Below, piece after piece: positions 46,211 to 54,861 of a stretch of DNA of 64,000 nt (position 1 is the stretch's first letter; every line of letters starts with the position of its first letter). This stretch comes from Bradyrhizobium sp. CCGUVB1N3 (GTDB lineage Bacteria > Pseudomonadota > Alphaproteobacteria > Rhizobiales > Xanthobacteraceae), in contig NZ_JANADR010000001.1 of NCBI RefSeq assembly GCF_024199925.1, forward strand, positions 7,195,501 through 7,259,500. Reading direction: 5' to 3'. The notes beneath the pieces are model-generated. The model searched no databases, was not told the DNA's origin, and saw only the letters and a list, made by a program, of their open reading frames with translations. The translations under genes were made by a program, and so were the position numbers.

Positions 46211-46667
46211 GCGGCCTGCAAAACGCAGCAGCTCAAGCATCTCAATCCTATAATCGTTTGCGTCTTCATCGCCGCGAGGCGGCGAGCGGCCCCCTGATCG
46301 TGCCGGAAAAATGCATTTGTTCATAGCAACAGCAGGAATAGTGCACTCGATTCAAATAATAATCTATGTGTTGGCCGGACAGGCGGTGACGGCAGCGAGC
46401 GCTGCTCTCACTCTGCGATGCAATCGAGCGCGATGCATGTCCAATCACGACCTTGTCTCGGGAAGTCTCCTGGCGCTGACGGCGTCTGGCATTGCGCTCC
46501 TTTGCTCTAGTCCGCTCGCCTTTGCCTTGATTTAAAGCCAACATACCGACTGCCTTTGACGCGGCAGGAAATGATTGGCGCTCGGCCACGCAGCAGAGCC
46601 TCAAGGGCGCAGGCAGATCACCTGAAACTGCACGAGTTGTTCGATGATCTCTGGTGAGTCGGTTGCA
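46211..46667. other. Gene-poor stretch upstream of the DUF6894-like gene
   Basis: A 74-codon plus-strand frame at 46311 has hydrophobic patches but no ribosome site or family likeness, and the long minus-strand frame over it looks like a shadow. Nothing here is supported as a gene. Confidence 0.5.
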
Positions 46668-46946
46668 ATGAAGAGATACTATTTTGATATCCGCGACGGT
46701 AGCCAATTCATCCGTGACGATGAAGGAGTAGAGCTGCCGGACATCGAGTCTGCACGGCACGAGGCGAGCGCAGCGCTTTCGGAAATAACCCGCGAATGGG
46801 GGAGAGGCGGGCCCCAGCATCAAATGGCTGTTGAGGTTCGCGATGATCGTGGCCCAATCTTCAAGGCAAGATTTAGCTTCGTGATCGAAGAGCCCGACCT
46901 GATAGCCCCCGATTGGATTCGAAATGCAGTTTCGGACGCCGATTGA
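46668..46946 (+). CDS. DUF6894-like small protein
   Basis: From ATG 46668 the product has 92 residues starting MKRYYFDIRDGSQFIRDDEG, then LPDIESARHEASAALSEI and MAVEVRDDRGPIFKARFSF. This matches a family of small rhizobial proteins of unknown function (DUF6894 type) that are common in islands. ATG 46644 is an alternative start but would add an unusual N-terminus. Confidence 0.75.
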   Translation: MKRYYFDIRDGSQFIRDDEGVELPDIESARHEASAALSEITREWGRGGPQHQMAVEVRDDRGPIFKARFSFVIEEPDLIAPDWIRNAVSDAD

Positions 46947-47175
46947 CCGTCGAATTCGCGGATCTATAAGTACGCTCGTGCAGCCAAGGCCCATCCCAGG
47001 GCCTCCTCGATCTGAGACCTCAGGCGATCGAGCACGTCCTTCCATGACGCTCTTAAGTCAAGTCGGCGTTGTCGCCAACGTCAAGCTTCACCAAAAGCCT
47101 GAAGCGGCTTTCCATCTCTGATGCCCAGGAACCGCGCCAGCTATTGGGACCGTAGGCGTCAATTATTAAGCGTCC

Positions 47176-47400
47176 TTGCCCGGCTCGTCGCGCCTAAGCT
47201 GTTGCTGCTTGTATTCTGCTTGGACGGCAGGATCTTTCGTGTTGGTGATCACCATTGCTTCGATGAGAGACTACGAAGAACTTACCAAGCGGTTGTTCTT
47301 CGAAAATCACAACGTCAAGCATTTCAAGACCATGGTGGTCATGGATCGCGTCAAGGCGTCGATGGGCCTAAAGTTGCCCACCGACAAGACGACGACGTAG
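47176..47400 (+). pseudogene. 3' fragment of an Lrp/AsnC-family regulator
   Basis: The frame reads SFVLVITIASMRDYEELTKR, then HNVKHFKTMVVMDRVKASMGLKLP to the stop. This fits the ligand-binding RAM domain and C-terminus of Lrp/AsnC regulators. The DNA-binding N-terminal part is absent and the first residues (CCCLYSAWTAG) look out of place, so it is a truncated remnant, probably from rearrangement within the island. Confidence 0.65.
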
Positions 47401-47414
47401 ATCGCCCGCTTCGA

Positions 47415-50333
47415 TCAATCGTCGAGCGCCATTGCCAGCACGCGCGCGACGTGAACGGCTTCTCGGGCGGCCCCGTCCCAGATCTGATGGCGACAACTTG
47501 TGCCGTCTGCGACGACGAGATCCTCAGGGTCTGCCTGACGAACGGCGGGGAAAAGAGACAATTCGCCCATGGCCATCGAGATATCGATCGTGGCTGCCGC
47601 GTAGCCGAATGCCCCGGACATGCCGCAACAACTGGACTCGATAGGCTTGACGTCGAGTCCCGGGACAGCCCGCAACGTTTTCTCCACCGCTCCCATCGCG
47701 TCGAACGCTTTTTGATGGCAATGACCATGCAGATGCACGGTCCGTCCGCCTTGGTCCCGGAAAGACAAGGTTGTAGCACCTGTGGCGAGATCGTCGGCCA
47801 GCAATTCTTCGATCAGCCTTGCCGCCTTGGCCAGCGGCGCAACGTCTTCCTTCGGCAGGAGGGCGGCAAACTCGTCACGGAACGTCATCAGGCATGAGGG
47901 TTCAAGCCCCACGATCCTCGCTCCCCTCGACACGAATGGCGCCAGCGCTTCCGCAGTTCGTCTCGCTTCGATGCGGGCCTCCTCAACAAGGCCTGCCGAA
48001 AGGAACGTTCGTCCGCAGCACAATGGCCGACCGCCGTCCCTTGCGGTGACATGATGCATCCGGTATCCGCCGGCCTGCAGCACTTTTTCAGCAGCTTCCA
48101 AGTTCTCGCGTTCGAAGTACCGATTGAAGGTGTCGCCGAAGAGCACGACGTCGCGCCCGTCTCCCACGACGTCCGATGGGGCAGCTGCACGGCGCCTGTC
48201 GCGCCAAGGGGAACGCCACACAGGCAATGTGCGTCGGGCGGAAAACCCCAGCCAGCGTTCGGTTAGCCACGCCAAGCCAGGTATGCGGTCGCGCAAATTC
48301 ATGAAAGGGGCGAGCTTTGCAGCAAGTGGTGCATAGCGCGGCAAATATGCGATCAGCCACTCCTTGAGCGGCAGACCATGCCGACCATGGTAGTGGTGCA
48401 GAAATTCGATTTTCATCCGCGCCATGTCGACGCCCGTGGGGCAGTCACGCTTGCAACCCTTGCAGGAGACGCAAAGGTCCAGTGTTTCCTTCATCTCTGG
48501 AGAGGTTAGGGCTTCCGGGCCAAGTTGTCCGGAGATCGCGAGCCGCAACGTATTTGCCCGGCCTCGGGTGAGGTGTTGCTCTTGCCGCGTGACGCGCCAG
48601 GACGGACACATCGTGCCTCCCGCCATCTTCCGGCATGTACCGTTGTTGTTGCACATCTCGACGGCGCCGCCGAAGCCGCCCCATTCTGACCAGTCGAGAG
48701 CTGTCTTCGCGGGAGCAGAGGCGCGGTATTCCGGCGGAAAGCGCATCAAGCTGCGATCGTCCATGTGATAAGGCCGGACGATCTTGCCTGGATTGAACCG
48801 GTTCCCGGGGTCGAACGCGTCCTTGACCTCCTCGAAGGCGCGTGTGAGCGATCCGCCAAACATCGGCTCGATGAAATCTGAGCGGGAGATGCCATCTCCG
48901 TGTTCGCCTGAGAACGACCCTTTGAATCGTCTCACAAGGTCGCAAGCTTCTTCGGCGATGGCTCGCATCGCCTTGACGCCCTCTTCGGTCTTCATGTTCA
49001 GGATGGGACGAACATGGAGGCAGCCGACGGACGCGTGGGCATACCAGGTTCCGCGCGTGCCGTGCTTCTCGAATAGGGCCGTCACCGCATCCGTGTAATC
49101 GGCCAGGTGCTCCAGAGGAACGGCACAATCTTCGATGAACGAGACGGGTTTCCCATCCCCTTTCATCGACATCATGATGTTCAGACAGGCTTCTCGAACT
49201 TCCCAAACCCGCTTCTGTCGCTCTGGTTCGATGACCTCGACCACCGCATCCGCAAAGCCGTGGTCGGCCATGCATTGATCCAGTCGTTTCAGATCTTTTT
49301 TCAGTTCCGAGAGATTATCTCCAGCGAACTCGACCAGGAGGAGGCAGTTCGGTTTTCCTCTCGTGATATCGTTGAGAGTGCGGATGAACAGCGGGATGTC
49401 GGCGCCGAGAACCAGAACGTTGTTGTCGACGAGCTCGACCGCCACGGGATTTAGTGCGACGAGATGCTGGGTCGTCTCCATGGCAGCCCGAAAGCTCGGG
49501 AAGTGGCAGACGCCCATGACGCGATGCCGGGGCAGCGGCGAGAGGAGCAGTGTCGCTTCCGTCGTGATTGCAAGAGTGCCTTCCGAGCCGACCAGCAGGT
49601 GGGAGAGGTTGGGCCGGACCGCCAGCAATTCATCGAGGTTATAGCCGCCGACGCGACGCTGGACCTTCGGAAAGATGGTCTCGATCTCGGATCGATGGCG
49701 CTCGGCCAGCGCGAGCATCCTGTTCATCAAATCGCGGGTGCGCGAAGATGAGTTATCGCCGATCGGTCGATCACTTAGCGTGAAGGATTCGCCGTCATTG
49801 AACATGGCCTTGAGTGCGATGACATTGTCGACGGTCTTGCCATATCTGAGCGAGCGCGCTCCGGAAGAATTGTTGCCCGTCATCCCGCCGATCGTGCAGC
49901 GGCTCGCCGTCGACGGCTCGACGGGGAAGAACAGGCCGTCTTTCTTGACGAATGTGTTGAGTGCCTCGAGAACGATCCCGGGGGCGACTGAGATCGAACG
50001 GGCCGTGGGATCGTACTCGCGGATCGCGTTGAAGTAGCGGCTCAGGTCGAGCACGAGGCCATTGCCGATCGGTTGGCCATTCTGAGAAGTGCCGCCGCCA
50101 CGCGCGATCACGGGGATTCCGTGTTCGGCTGCAATTGTCAGTGCCGCCGCGATGTCTGCCTCGGTTTTTGGGAAGGCGACGCCTTGGGGCATGATCTGAT
50201 AGATCGAGGCGTCCGTCGCATACCGTCCGCGGGTGAATGCATCGAAGCGGACCTCACCCTCCAATGCGCGAGAGAGCTGTCTCTCGAAGGCGACATCGTG
50301 CCGGTAGGGGCCTGCATATGCGGTCTGGTTCAT
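47415..50333 (-). CDS. FAD-linked and Fe-S 2-hydroxyacid dehydrogenase-like oxidoreductase (972 aa)
   Basis: The protein fuses a PCMH-type FAD domain (about 45-230, with PVIARGGGTSQNGQPIGNG), a FAD-linked oxidase C-terminal domain (HASVGCLHVRPILN, GEHGDGISRSDF), a 4Fe-4S-type region (CVSCKGCKRDCPTGVDM) and CCG domains (PLCCGRTF, SSCCGMSG). Fused enzymes of this kind oxidise D-lactate, glycolate or D-2-hydroxyglutarate and feed electrons to the respiratory chain. It is preceded by a GntR gene in the same direction. A D-2-hydroxy acid substrate is inferred. Confidence 0.9.
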   Translation of the reverse strand: MNQTAYAGPYRHDVAFERQLSRALEGEVRFDAFTRGRYATDASIYQIMPQGVAFPKTEADIAAALTIAAEHGIPVIARGGGTSQNGQPIGNGLVLDLSRYFNAIREYDPTARSISVAPGIVLEALNTFVKKDGLFFPVEPSTASRCTIGGMTGNNSSGARSLRYGKTVDNVIALKAMFNDGESFTLSDRPIGDNSSSRTRDLMNRMLALAERHRSEIETIFPKVQRRVGGYNLDELLAVRPNLSHLLVGSEGTLAITTEATLLLSPLPRHRVMGVCHFPSFRAAMETTQHLVALNPVAVELVDNNVLVLGADIPLFIRTLNDITRGKPNCLLLVEFAGDNLSELKKDLKRLDQCMADHGFADAVVEVIEPERQKRVWEVREACLNIMMSMKGDGKPVSFIEDCAVPLEHLADYTDAVTALFEKHGTRGTWYAHASVGCLHVRPILNMKTEEGVKAMRAIAEEACDLVRRFKGSFSGEHGDGISRSDFIEPMFGGSLTRAFEEVKDAFDPGNRFNPGKIVRPYHMDDRSLMRFPPEYRASAPAKTALDWSEWGGFGGAVEMCNNNGTCRKMAGGTMCPSWRVTRQEQHLTRGRANTLRLAISGQLGPEALTSPEMKETLDLCVSCKGCKRDCPTGVDMARMKIEFLHHYHGRHGLPLKEWLIAYLPRYAPLAAKLAPFMNLRDRIPGLAWLTERWLGFSARRTLPVWRSPWRDRRRAAAPSDVVGDGRDVVLFGDTFNRYFERENLEAAEKVLQAGGYRMHHVTARDGGRPLCCGRTFLSAGLVEEARIEARRTAEALAPFVSRGARIVGLEPSCLMTFRDEFAALLPKEDVAPLAKAARLIEELLADDLATGATTLSFRDQGGRTVHLHGHCHQKAFDAMGAVEKTLRAVPGLDVKPIESSCCGMSGAFGYAAATIDISMAMGELSLFPAVRQADPEDLVVADGTSCRHQIWDGAAREAVHVARVLAMALDD

Positions 50334-50509
50334 GTCGCGCCTTCATCATGAAGCCCAGAGACGAAGGAATGGGTGAATCACCGACGGGAATGGGCCCTGT
50401 CTGGCCTCGGTCCCCCATCCGCACTGCCCGTGTCCGTCCCTGTTGGGTTCGGTACCGCGCCGGCTTACGATCAGTTGGCGCGTCGGCAGGACACTAGAAC
50501 GAAACAATT

Positions 50510-50519
50510 TTGCATGCAA
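50510..50519. promoter_or_regulatory. Palindrome TTGCATGCAA, candidate GntR operator
   Basis: This perfect 10-base palindrome lies 177 bases before the dehydrogenase start, between it and the GntR gene, within an AT-rich stretch. FadR/GntR-type regulators bind TTG-N4-CAA-like sites. Confidence 0.45.
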
Positions 50520-50591
50520 TATTGAATTGGATATCGCAGAATATGCCGACACAATGCCGGATGTGGGCCAAGTGCTCGACAGGAGGGCGCC

Positions 50592-51296
50592 TTAAGTCTG
50601 TCCCTGCGCGGCCTTTCGCTTGTTTCTGAGGTGAGCGAACAGAATGTTGGCCAATTCGCCTCCGGATCGGCGGCGGAGCGCGTCCAGGATGGCCTCGTGT
50701 TCGCGCATGGCCTCCCCCCAGCGATCGCGATCTCTGGCCAGATTGGCCGTATAGCGAACCCGGCGGATCCGGCCAGACAGGTTGGCGTAAGTCGCCGTTA
50801 GGCTGGGATTTCGAGCGGCCGCCAGGATCTTTTGGTGGATGGCCTGATTGCTCTGGAAGTATTCGTGCATGTCCCGCCGAAGATAATCTCGGTACATATC
50901 GTGGTGAATCTGCTCAATTTCGGCGATTTCCTCGTCCGTTATGCGCTCGCAGGCCAGTCGACCTGCCAGCGCCTCGAGACCTCCCATGAGGTCGAAGAGG
51001 TCCCGGATGTCGTCGGAGCTCAAGGCGCGGATGCGCGCGCCGCGATTGGGGAGCAGTTCGATCAGCCCTTCGGCGGCCAGCACCTTCAGGGCTTCGCGGA
51101 GGGGAGTCCGCGAAATGTTGAACTGCTCGCATAGGGTTCGTTCGGGAACGCGTGCTCCGTCGGCGAGATTGCCTTCGACGATGAAATCCCGAAGCTTGCC
51201 AAGCAGTTCGTCGTGCAACGAGGCGGGGCCTTTGTCGTCCCCGTGAGCTGCTGGGGTTGTCTGATCTTCGGATGGTTCAAGCGCTGTGTCGGTCAT
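50592..51296 (-). CDS. GntR-family regulator with FCD domain
   Basis: The 234-residue protein has a winged HTH (about 28-95, DGARVPERTLCEQFNISRTPLREALKVLAAEGLIELL) and an all-helical FCD ligand domain with EALAGRLACERI and metal-site histidines (H131, H153 region, H196-like). FCD regulators bind small organic acids. It lies between the dehydrogenase gene and the divergent aminotransferase gene, so it probably controls both. Confidence 0.92.
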   Translation of the reverse strand: MTDTALEPSEDQTTPAAHGDDKGPASLHDELLGKLRDFIVEGNLADGARVPERTLCEQFNISRTPLREALKVLAAEGLIELLPNRGARIRALSSDDIRDLFDLMGGLEALAGRLACERITDEEIAEIEQIHHDMYRDYLRRDMHEYFQSNQAIHQKILAAARNPSLTATYANLSGRIRRVRYTANLARDRDRWGEAMREHEAILDALRRRSGGELANILFAHLRNKRKAAQGQT

Positions 51297-51345
51297 CTCT
51301 TATCGGTAAGCCCGCCGGGAGAAGTTGTCGAGGCTCCATAGTCAT

Positions 51346-51362
51346 ATTTTGAATTCCAAAAT
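51346..51362. promoter_or_regulatory. Near-palindrome upstream of the aminotransferase gene
   Basis: ATTTTGAATTCCAAAAT is a near-perfect inverted repeat between the divergent GntR and aminotransferase starts. TTCCAAAA recurs at 51372. It is a candidate operator for the GntR protein. Confidence 0.45.
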
Positions 51363-51445
51363 TGGATTGACTTCCAAAAAAATGAATGCAAAAGAGAGCG
51401 GGGCGCACCGCTGGTCAGCGCTTAGCCCATTTGGAGGAAGTCATC

Positions 51446-52627
51446 ATGCAAGGTCGCCACTTTTTGCAGATTCCCGGACCTAGCCCGATACCCGACCGCA
51501 TCCTGCGCGCGATCGCGATGCCCATTATCGATCATCGGAGTGCCGAATTCGCCGAGTTGGGGAATTGCGTGCTCGATGGCTGCAAGGACGTGTTCAAGAC
51601 GAAGCAGCCCGTCATTATTTTCCCCTCGTCCGGCACCGGTGCCTGGGAAGCTGCCATCGTCAATACCTTGTCGCCGCGCGACAAGGTTCTCATGGTCGAG
51701 ACGGGGCATTTCGCAACGCTTTGGAAACAGATCGCTACGCGTTTCGGTCTTGAGGTCGACTTCGTCCCCGGCGACTGGCGCCATGGCGCCGATCCAGCAG
51801 CAATCGAGGCAAAATTGCTGGAGGACAAATCCCACAGCATCAAAGCGGTGATGGTTGTCCATAACGAGACCTCCACGGGAGCGACCAGCCGGATCGCCGA
51901 GATCCGACAGTCTATCGATGCAGCGAAGCATCCGGCATTGTTCATGGTCGACACCATCTCCTCGCTCGCCTCAGTCGACTACCGCCACGATGAATGGAAG
52001 GTTGACGTGACGGTCTCCGGATCTCAGAAGGGATTGATGCTTCCTCCTGGATTGGGCTTCAACGCGATTTCTGAAAAGGCGTTGACTGCGTCGAAGGACA
52101 ACAAGATGCCCCGGTCCTTTTGGGACTGGCAGGAGATGCTGAAGCACAACAATGCAGGGTTCTTTCCGTACACTCCTGCCACCAACTTGCTTTTCGGGCT
52201 GAAAGAAGCGCTCGAGATGCTGAAAGAGGAGGGGTTCGACAACGTCTTCGCCCGACACAAGCGTCTCGCGACGGCGTGTCGCGCCGCGGTCGAAGCGTGG
52301 GGCCTTGAAGTGCTCTGTCAAAATCCGGCCGAGCAGTCGCCCGTTCTGACCGGGGTCTTGATGCCACCGGGCCATGACGCCGATCGCTTTCGCAAGATCA
52401 CGCTCGAGAAGTACAACGTCTCGCTCGGCTCCGGACTGGGCAAGGTCGCCGGCAAGGTCTTCCGCATCGGTCATCTCGGCGAATGTAACGAGCTCAGCTT
52501 GCTCGGAGCGTTATCCGGAGTGGAGATGGGTCTGACGGCTGCTGGGGTGCCTCACCGCGGAGAAGGTGTTGATGCCGCGATGGCCGTTTTCGAGGACAAG
52601 CAGCGGATCAATCGAGCGCAGCAATAG
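51446..52627 (+). CDS. PLP-dependent aminotransferase, serine-glyoxylate type
   Basis: The 393-residue class V aminotransferase follows the pattern of serine-glyoxylate aminotransferase: IPGPSPIPDRIL, FPSSGTGAWEAAIVNTL, VVHNETSTGA, D169 in FMVDTISS and the PLP lysine K195 in SGSQKG. It should pass an amino group to glyoxylate or a similar keto acid. GGAGGAAG precedes the ATG. Close relatives use serine or aspartate as donors, so the exact pair is open. Context links it to the hydroxyacid dehydrogenase. Confidence 0.88.
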   Translation: MQGRHFLQIPGPSPIPDRILRAIAMPIIDHRSAEFAELGNCVLDGCKDVFKTKQPVIIFPSSGTGAWEAAIVNTLSPRDKVLMVETGHFATLWKQIATRFGLEVDFVPGDWRHGADPAAIEAKLLEDKSHSIKAVMVVHNETSTGATSRIAEIRQSIDAAKHPALFMVDTISSLASVDYRHDEWKVDVTVSGSQKGLMLPPGLGFNAISEKALTASKDNKMPRSFWDWQEMLKHNNAGFFPYTPATNLLFGLKEALEMLKEEGFDNVFARHKRLATACRAAVEAWGLEVLCQNPAEQSPVLTGVLMPPGHDADRFRKITLEKYNVSLGSGLGKVAGKVFRIGHLGECNELSLLGALSGVEMGLTAAGVPHRGEGVDAAMAVFEDKQRINRAQQ

Positions 52628-52890
52628 TCGTCGGCTTGCGGCAGAGATCCCTGCGCTCCTTTCCATGATCGAACGGGATCTCGCAAGGCGGCTTTGTGAC
52701 CTGCGGCCACATTCTGCAACATTCTTGCAAGGTGGGAGCGCATTTGGATGCGTTTCCCACCGTCAAACGTAATACCGATAGGTTCGGATAAGCAGTGCGC
52801 TGGGTCATTGAGAAATCGAATGCAGACGATCCTCGGTGCTCAAGCTCAGTTTCCTGGACAGCCGCGTTTGTCTCCTTTCCTCCCAAACTT
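52628..52890. other. Non-coding stretch after the aminotransferase gene
   Basis: No supported gene. Short frames on both strands lack start signals and family likeness. A clear terminator ends the stretch. Confidence 0.5.
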
Positions 52891-52917
52891 GCCGGGGCTT
52901 GTGTCCCGGCTTTTTTT
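52891..52917 (+). terminator. Rho-independent terminator
   Basis: GCCGGG and CCCGGC enclose a loop and are followed by seven T. It is the end of the aminotransferase transcript or of an unseen short transcript. Confidence 0.75.
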
Positions 52918-53038
52918 GGGGGGAGCGATCAAGGTTCGGCGGCCACAGGTCATTGAGTGGCCAGCAGCCAGCTAATCCGAAACCGCTTTCAAACGGCGGC
53001 TGCGATCACTCGGCTCGGATCTGAAAGATCCGAGGGAG

Positions 53039-54667
53039 ATGAGTTGGACAAATTTCCTATCGAGCGGTGTCGGTGCTGACATGAGAAATTTCGAAACGCC
53101 GGGACGTTCCGAAGCATTCGGCGTCAACGGAATGGCCGCGACCCCGCACCCGCTAGCCACGCTGGCCGCAATCGACGTGCTCCGCGAAGGCGGCAACGCC
53201 ATAGATGCAGCTGTGGCGGCTGGAGCTGTGCTTGCTGTCGTTGAGCCAACCCAGACCGGCGTGGGTGGAGACTGCTTCGTTCTGCTGAAGCGGGAAGGGC
53301 AGCCGATCATCGCGCTCAACGGATCCGGAGCGGCGCCGTCGGCCGCGAGTGTCGAACGGCTAACAGAAGCCGGCGTAACGACGCTCGACCCTGAGAGTGC
53401 GCACGCGGTTACTGTTCCAGGTGCCGTGCGAACGTGGGCCCGGCTGGCCGAGGATCATGGAACGCGTGATCTCGCGCGTCTCCTTTCACCCGCCATTGCC
53501 GCTGCGGAAAATGGCTATCCTGTCGCTGAGCGGCTGGCGAGGGACTGGGGGAGGCAGGTGCCGAAGCTCTCTCGTCTGGCCGCTACGACTTCGGTCTTTC
53601 TCCCCCGCGGCGAAACGCCGGCCCCCGGCGATTTGCACACGCAGCCTATGCTGGCCCGCACCCTTCGGGATGTCGCCGCAAAGGGGGCCGACGTGTTTTA
53701 CGAGGGATGGATTGCAGAGAGCATCGTAAAGGCGCTGCGCTCGCTTGGTGGCTTTCATACCGTCGAGGATTTTGCTGCCTTCCGGCCGCGCTACGAGAGG
53801 CCGATATCCGCGTCCTACCGTGGTTTCGAACTGTGGGAATGTCCGCCGAATGGCACAGGCGTTGCTGCTTTGGCCATGGCAAGTCTGCTCGACCGTTACA
53901 ATGTCGCCGACTTCGCTCCGGTATCGGTGGAGCGCTACCATCTCTTGGCCGAGATCGCGCGCATTGGCTATGCGGAGCGCGACGCCTTCGTCGCCGATCC
54001 CGATACCGGGCATGTGCCAGTCGAGCGCATGACCTCATCAGCCCGCGCCGACATCCTCTCTCGCCGGATATCATTGAGCGGGCGGCTGACCGACATCACG
54101 CCGATCACAATGCCGGAACACAAAGATACGGTGTTCCTGTCAGTCGTGGACAAAGATCGTACCGCGGTTTCATTCATCAACTCCGTCTTCGATGATTTCG
54201 GCAGCGGCATCGTGGCACCCGAATGCGGGGTCTTGCTGCACAACCGCGGCTTCGGCTTTGTGCTCGAGCCCGGCCATCCCAACGTACTCGCGGGTGGCAA
54301 GCGACCAATGCACACCATCCTGCCTGCCATGCTGACGCGAGGCGGCGAATGCGTCTTATCGTTCGGCGTGACAGGAGGGCATTTCCAGCCCATAGGACAG
54401 ATCCAGGTCCTGTCGAACCTTCTTGATCACAAAATGTCGGTGCAGGAAGCGATCGACCAACCGCGTATCTTCGCACGCGGCGACGTGCTGGACGTCGAAG
54501 CGACCGTTCCGGCCAAGATTGTCGAGGGGCTTCGTGCGTTGGGGCATCTTCCTACGCGAGTGTCAAATCCACTCGGAACAGCCCAGGCGATATGGATCGA
54601 CCGCAAACGTGGACTTCTCAGAGGTGGGGCTGATTTCCGTCGGGATGGCATCGCCCTTGGCTATTGA
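53039..54667 (+). CDS. Gamma-glutamyltransferase-family Ntn hydrolase without signal peptide
   Basis: The 542-residue protein has GGT family landmarks: PHPLATLAAIDVLREGGNAIDAAVA, VGGDCFVLL, and the predicted self-cleavage Thr T364 in KDTVFLSVVDKDRTAVSF, then GGKRPMHTILPAML. GGT-type enzymes split gamma-glutamyl amides or acylate related substrates. No signal sequence is present, so it is likely cytoplasmic, unlike periplasmic GGTs. ATG 53081 is an alternative start. Its place beside an amine-oxidase operon suggests catabolism of an imported gamma-glutamyl compound. Confidence 0.88.
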   Translation: MSWTNFLSSGVGADMRNFETPGRSEAFGVNGMAATPHPLATLAAIDVLREGGNAIDAAVAAGAVLAVVEPTQTGVGGDCFVLLKREGQPIIALNGSGAAPSAASVERLTEAGVTTLDPESAHAVTVPGAVRTWARLAEDHGTRDLARLLSPAIAAAENGYPVAERLARDWGRQVPKLSRLAATTSVFLPRGETPAPGDLHTQPMLARTLRDVAAKGADVFYEGWIAESIVKALRSLGGFHTVEDFAAFRPRYERPISASYRGFELWECPPNGTGVAALAMASLLDRYNVADFAPVSVERYHLLAEIARIGYAERDAFVADPDTGHVPVERMTSSARADILSRRISLSGRLTDITPITMPEHKDTVFLSVVDKDRTAVSFINSVFDDFGSGIVAPECGVLLHNRGFGFVLEPGHPNVLAGGKRPMHTILPAMLTRGGECVLSFGVTGGHFQPIGQIQVLSNLLDHKMSVQEAIDQPRIFARGDVLDVEATVPAKIVEGLRALGHLPTRVSNPLGTAQAIWIDRKRGLLRGGADFRRDGIALGY

Positions 54668-54861
54668 GATCAGATGTTTTCCGCTGCGGGTGCAACCCCG
54701 GTGTAATGTTTGAGTTGATGCTTCGATAGGGAGATTGCGCCGGAGTTTAGGGGCGCCGACCAGCGCCGCCTCTGAGCTTGTGCGAAATTCGGTCGCGTTC
54801 GTTTGACACGAACTTCCAGGCACGCGGTCGCATTCGACACGACGCGTAGAACAGGGTGGCC

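Noticed and set aside
46311..46535. 74-codon plus-strand frame with hydrophobic patches
   Set aside because: No ribosome site, no recognisable family and an irregular pattern of hydrophobic residues.
46266..47045. 259-codon minus-strand frame in the gene-poor part of the island
   Set aside because: Lies over the better supported DUF6894-like gene and shows no domain pattern or ribosome site.
47122..47897. 258-codon plus-strand frame overlapping the Lrp remnant and the dehydrogenase end
   Set aside because: It is mostly antisense to the dehydrogenase gene, and the Lrp-like signal lies in another frame.
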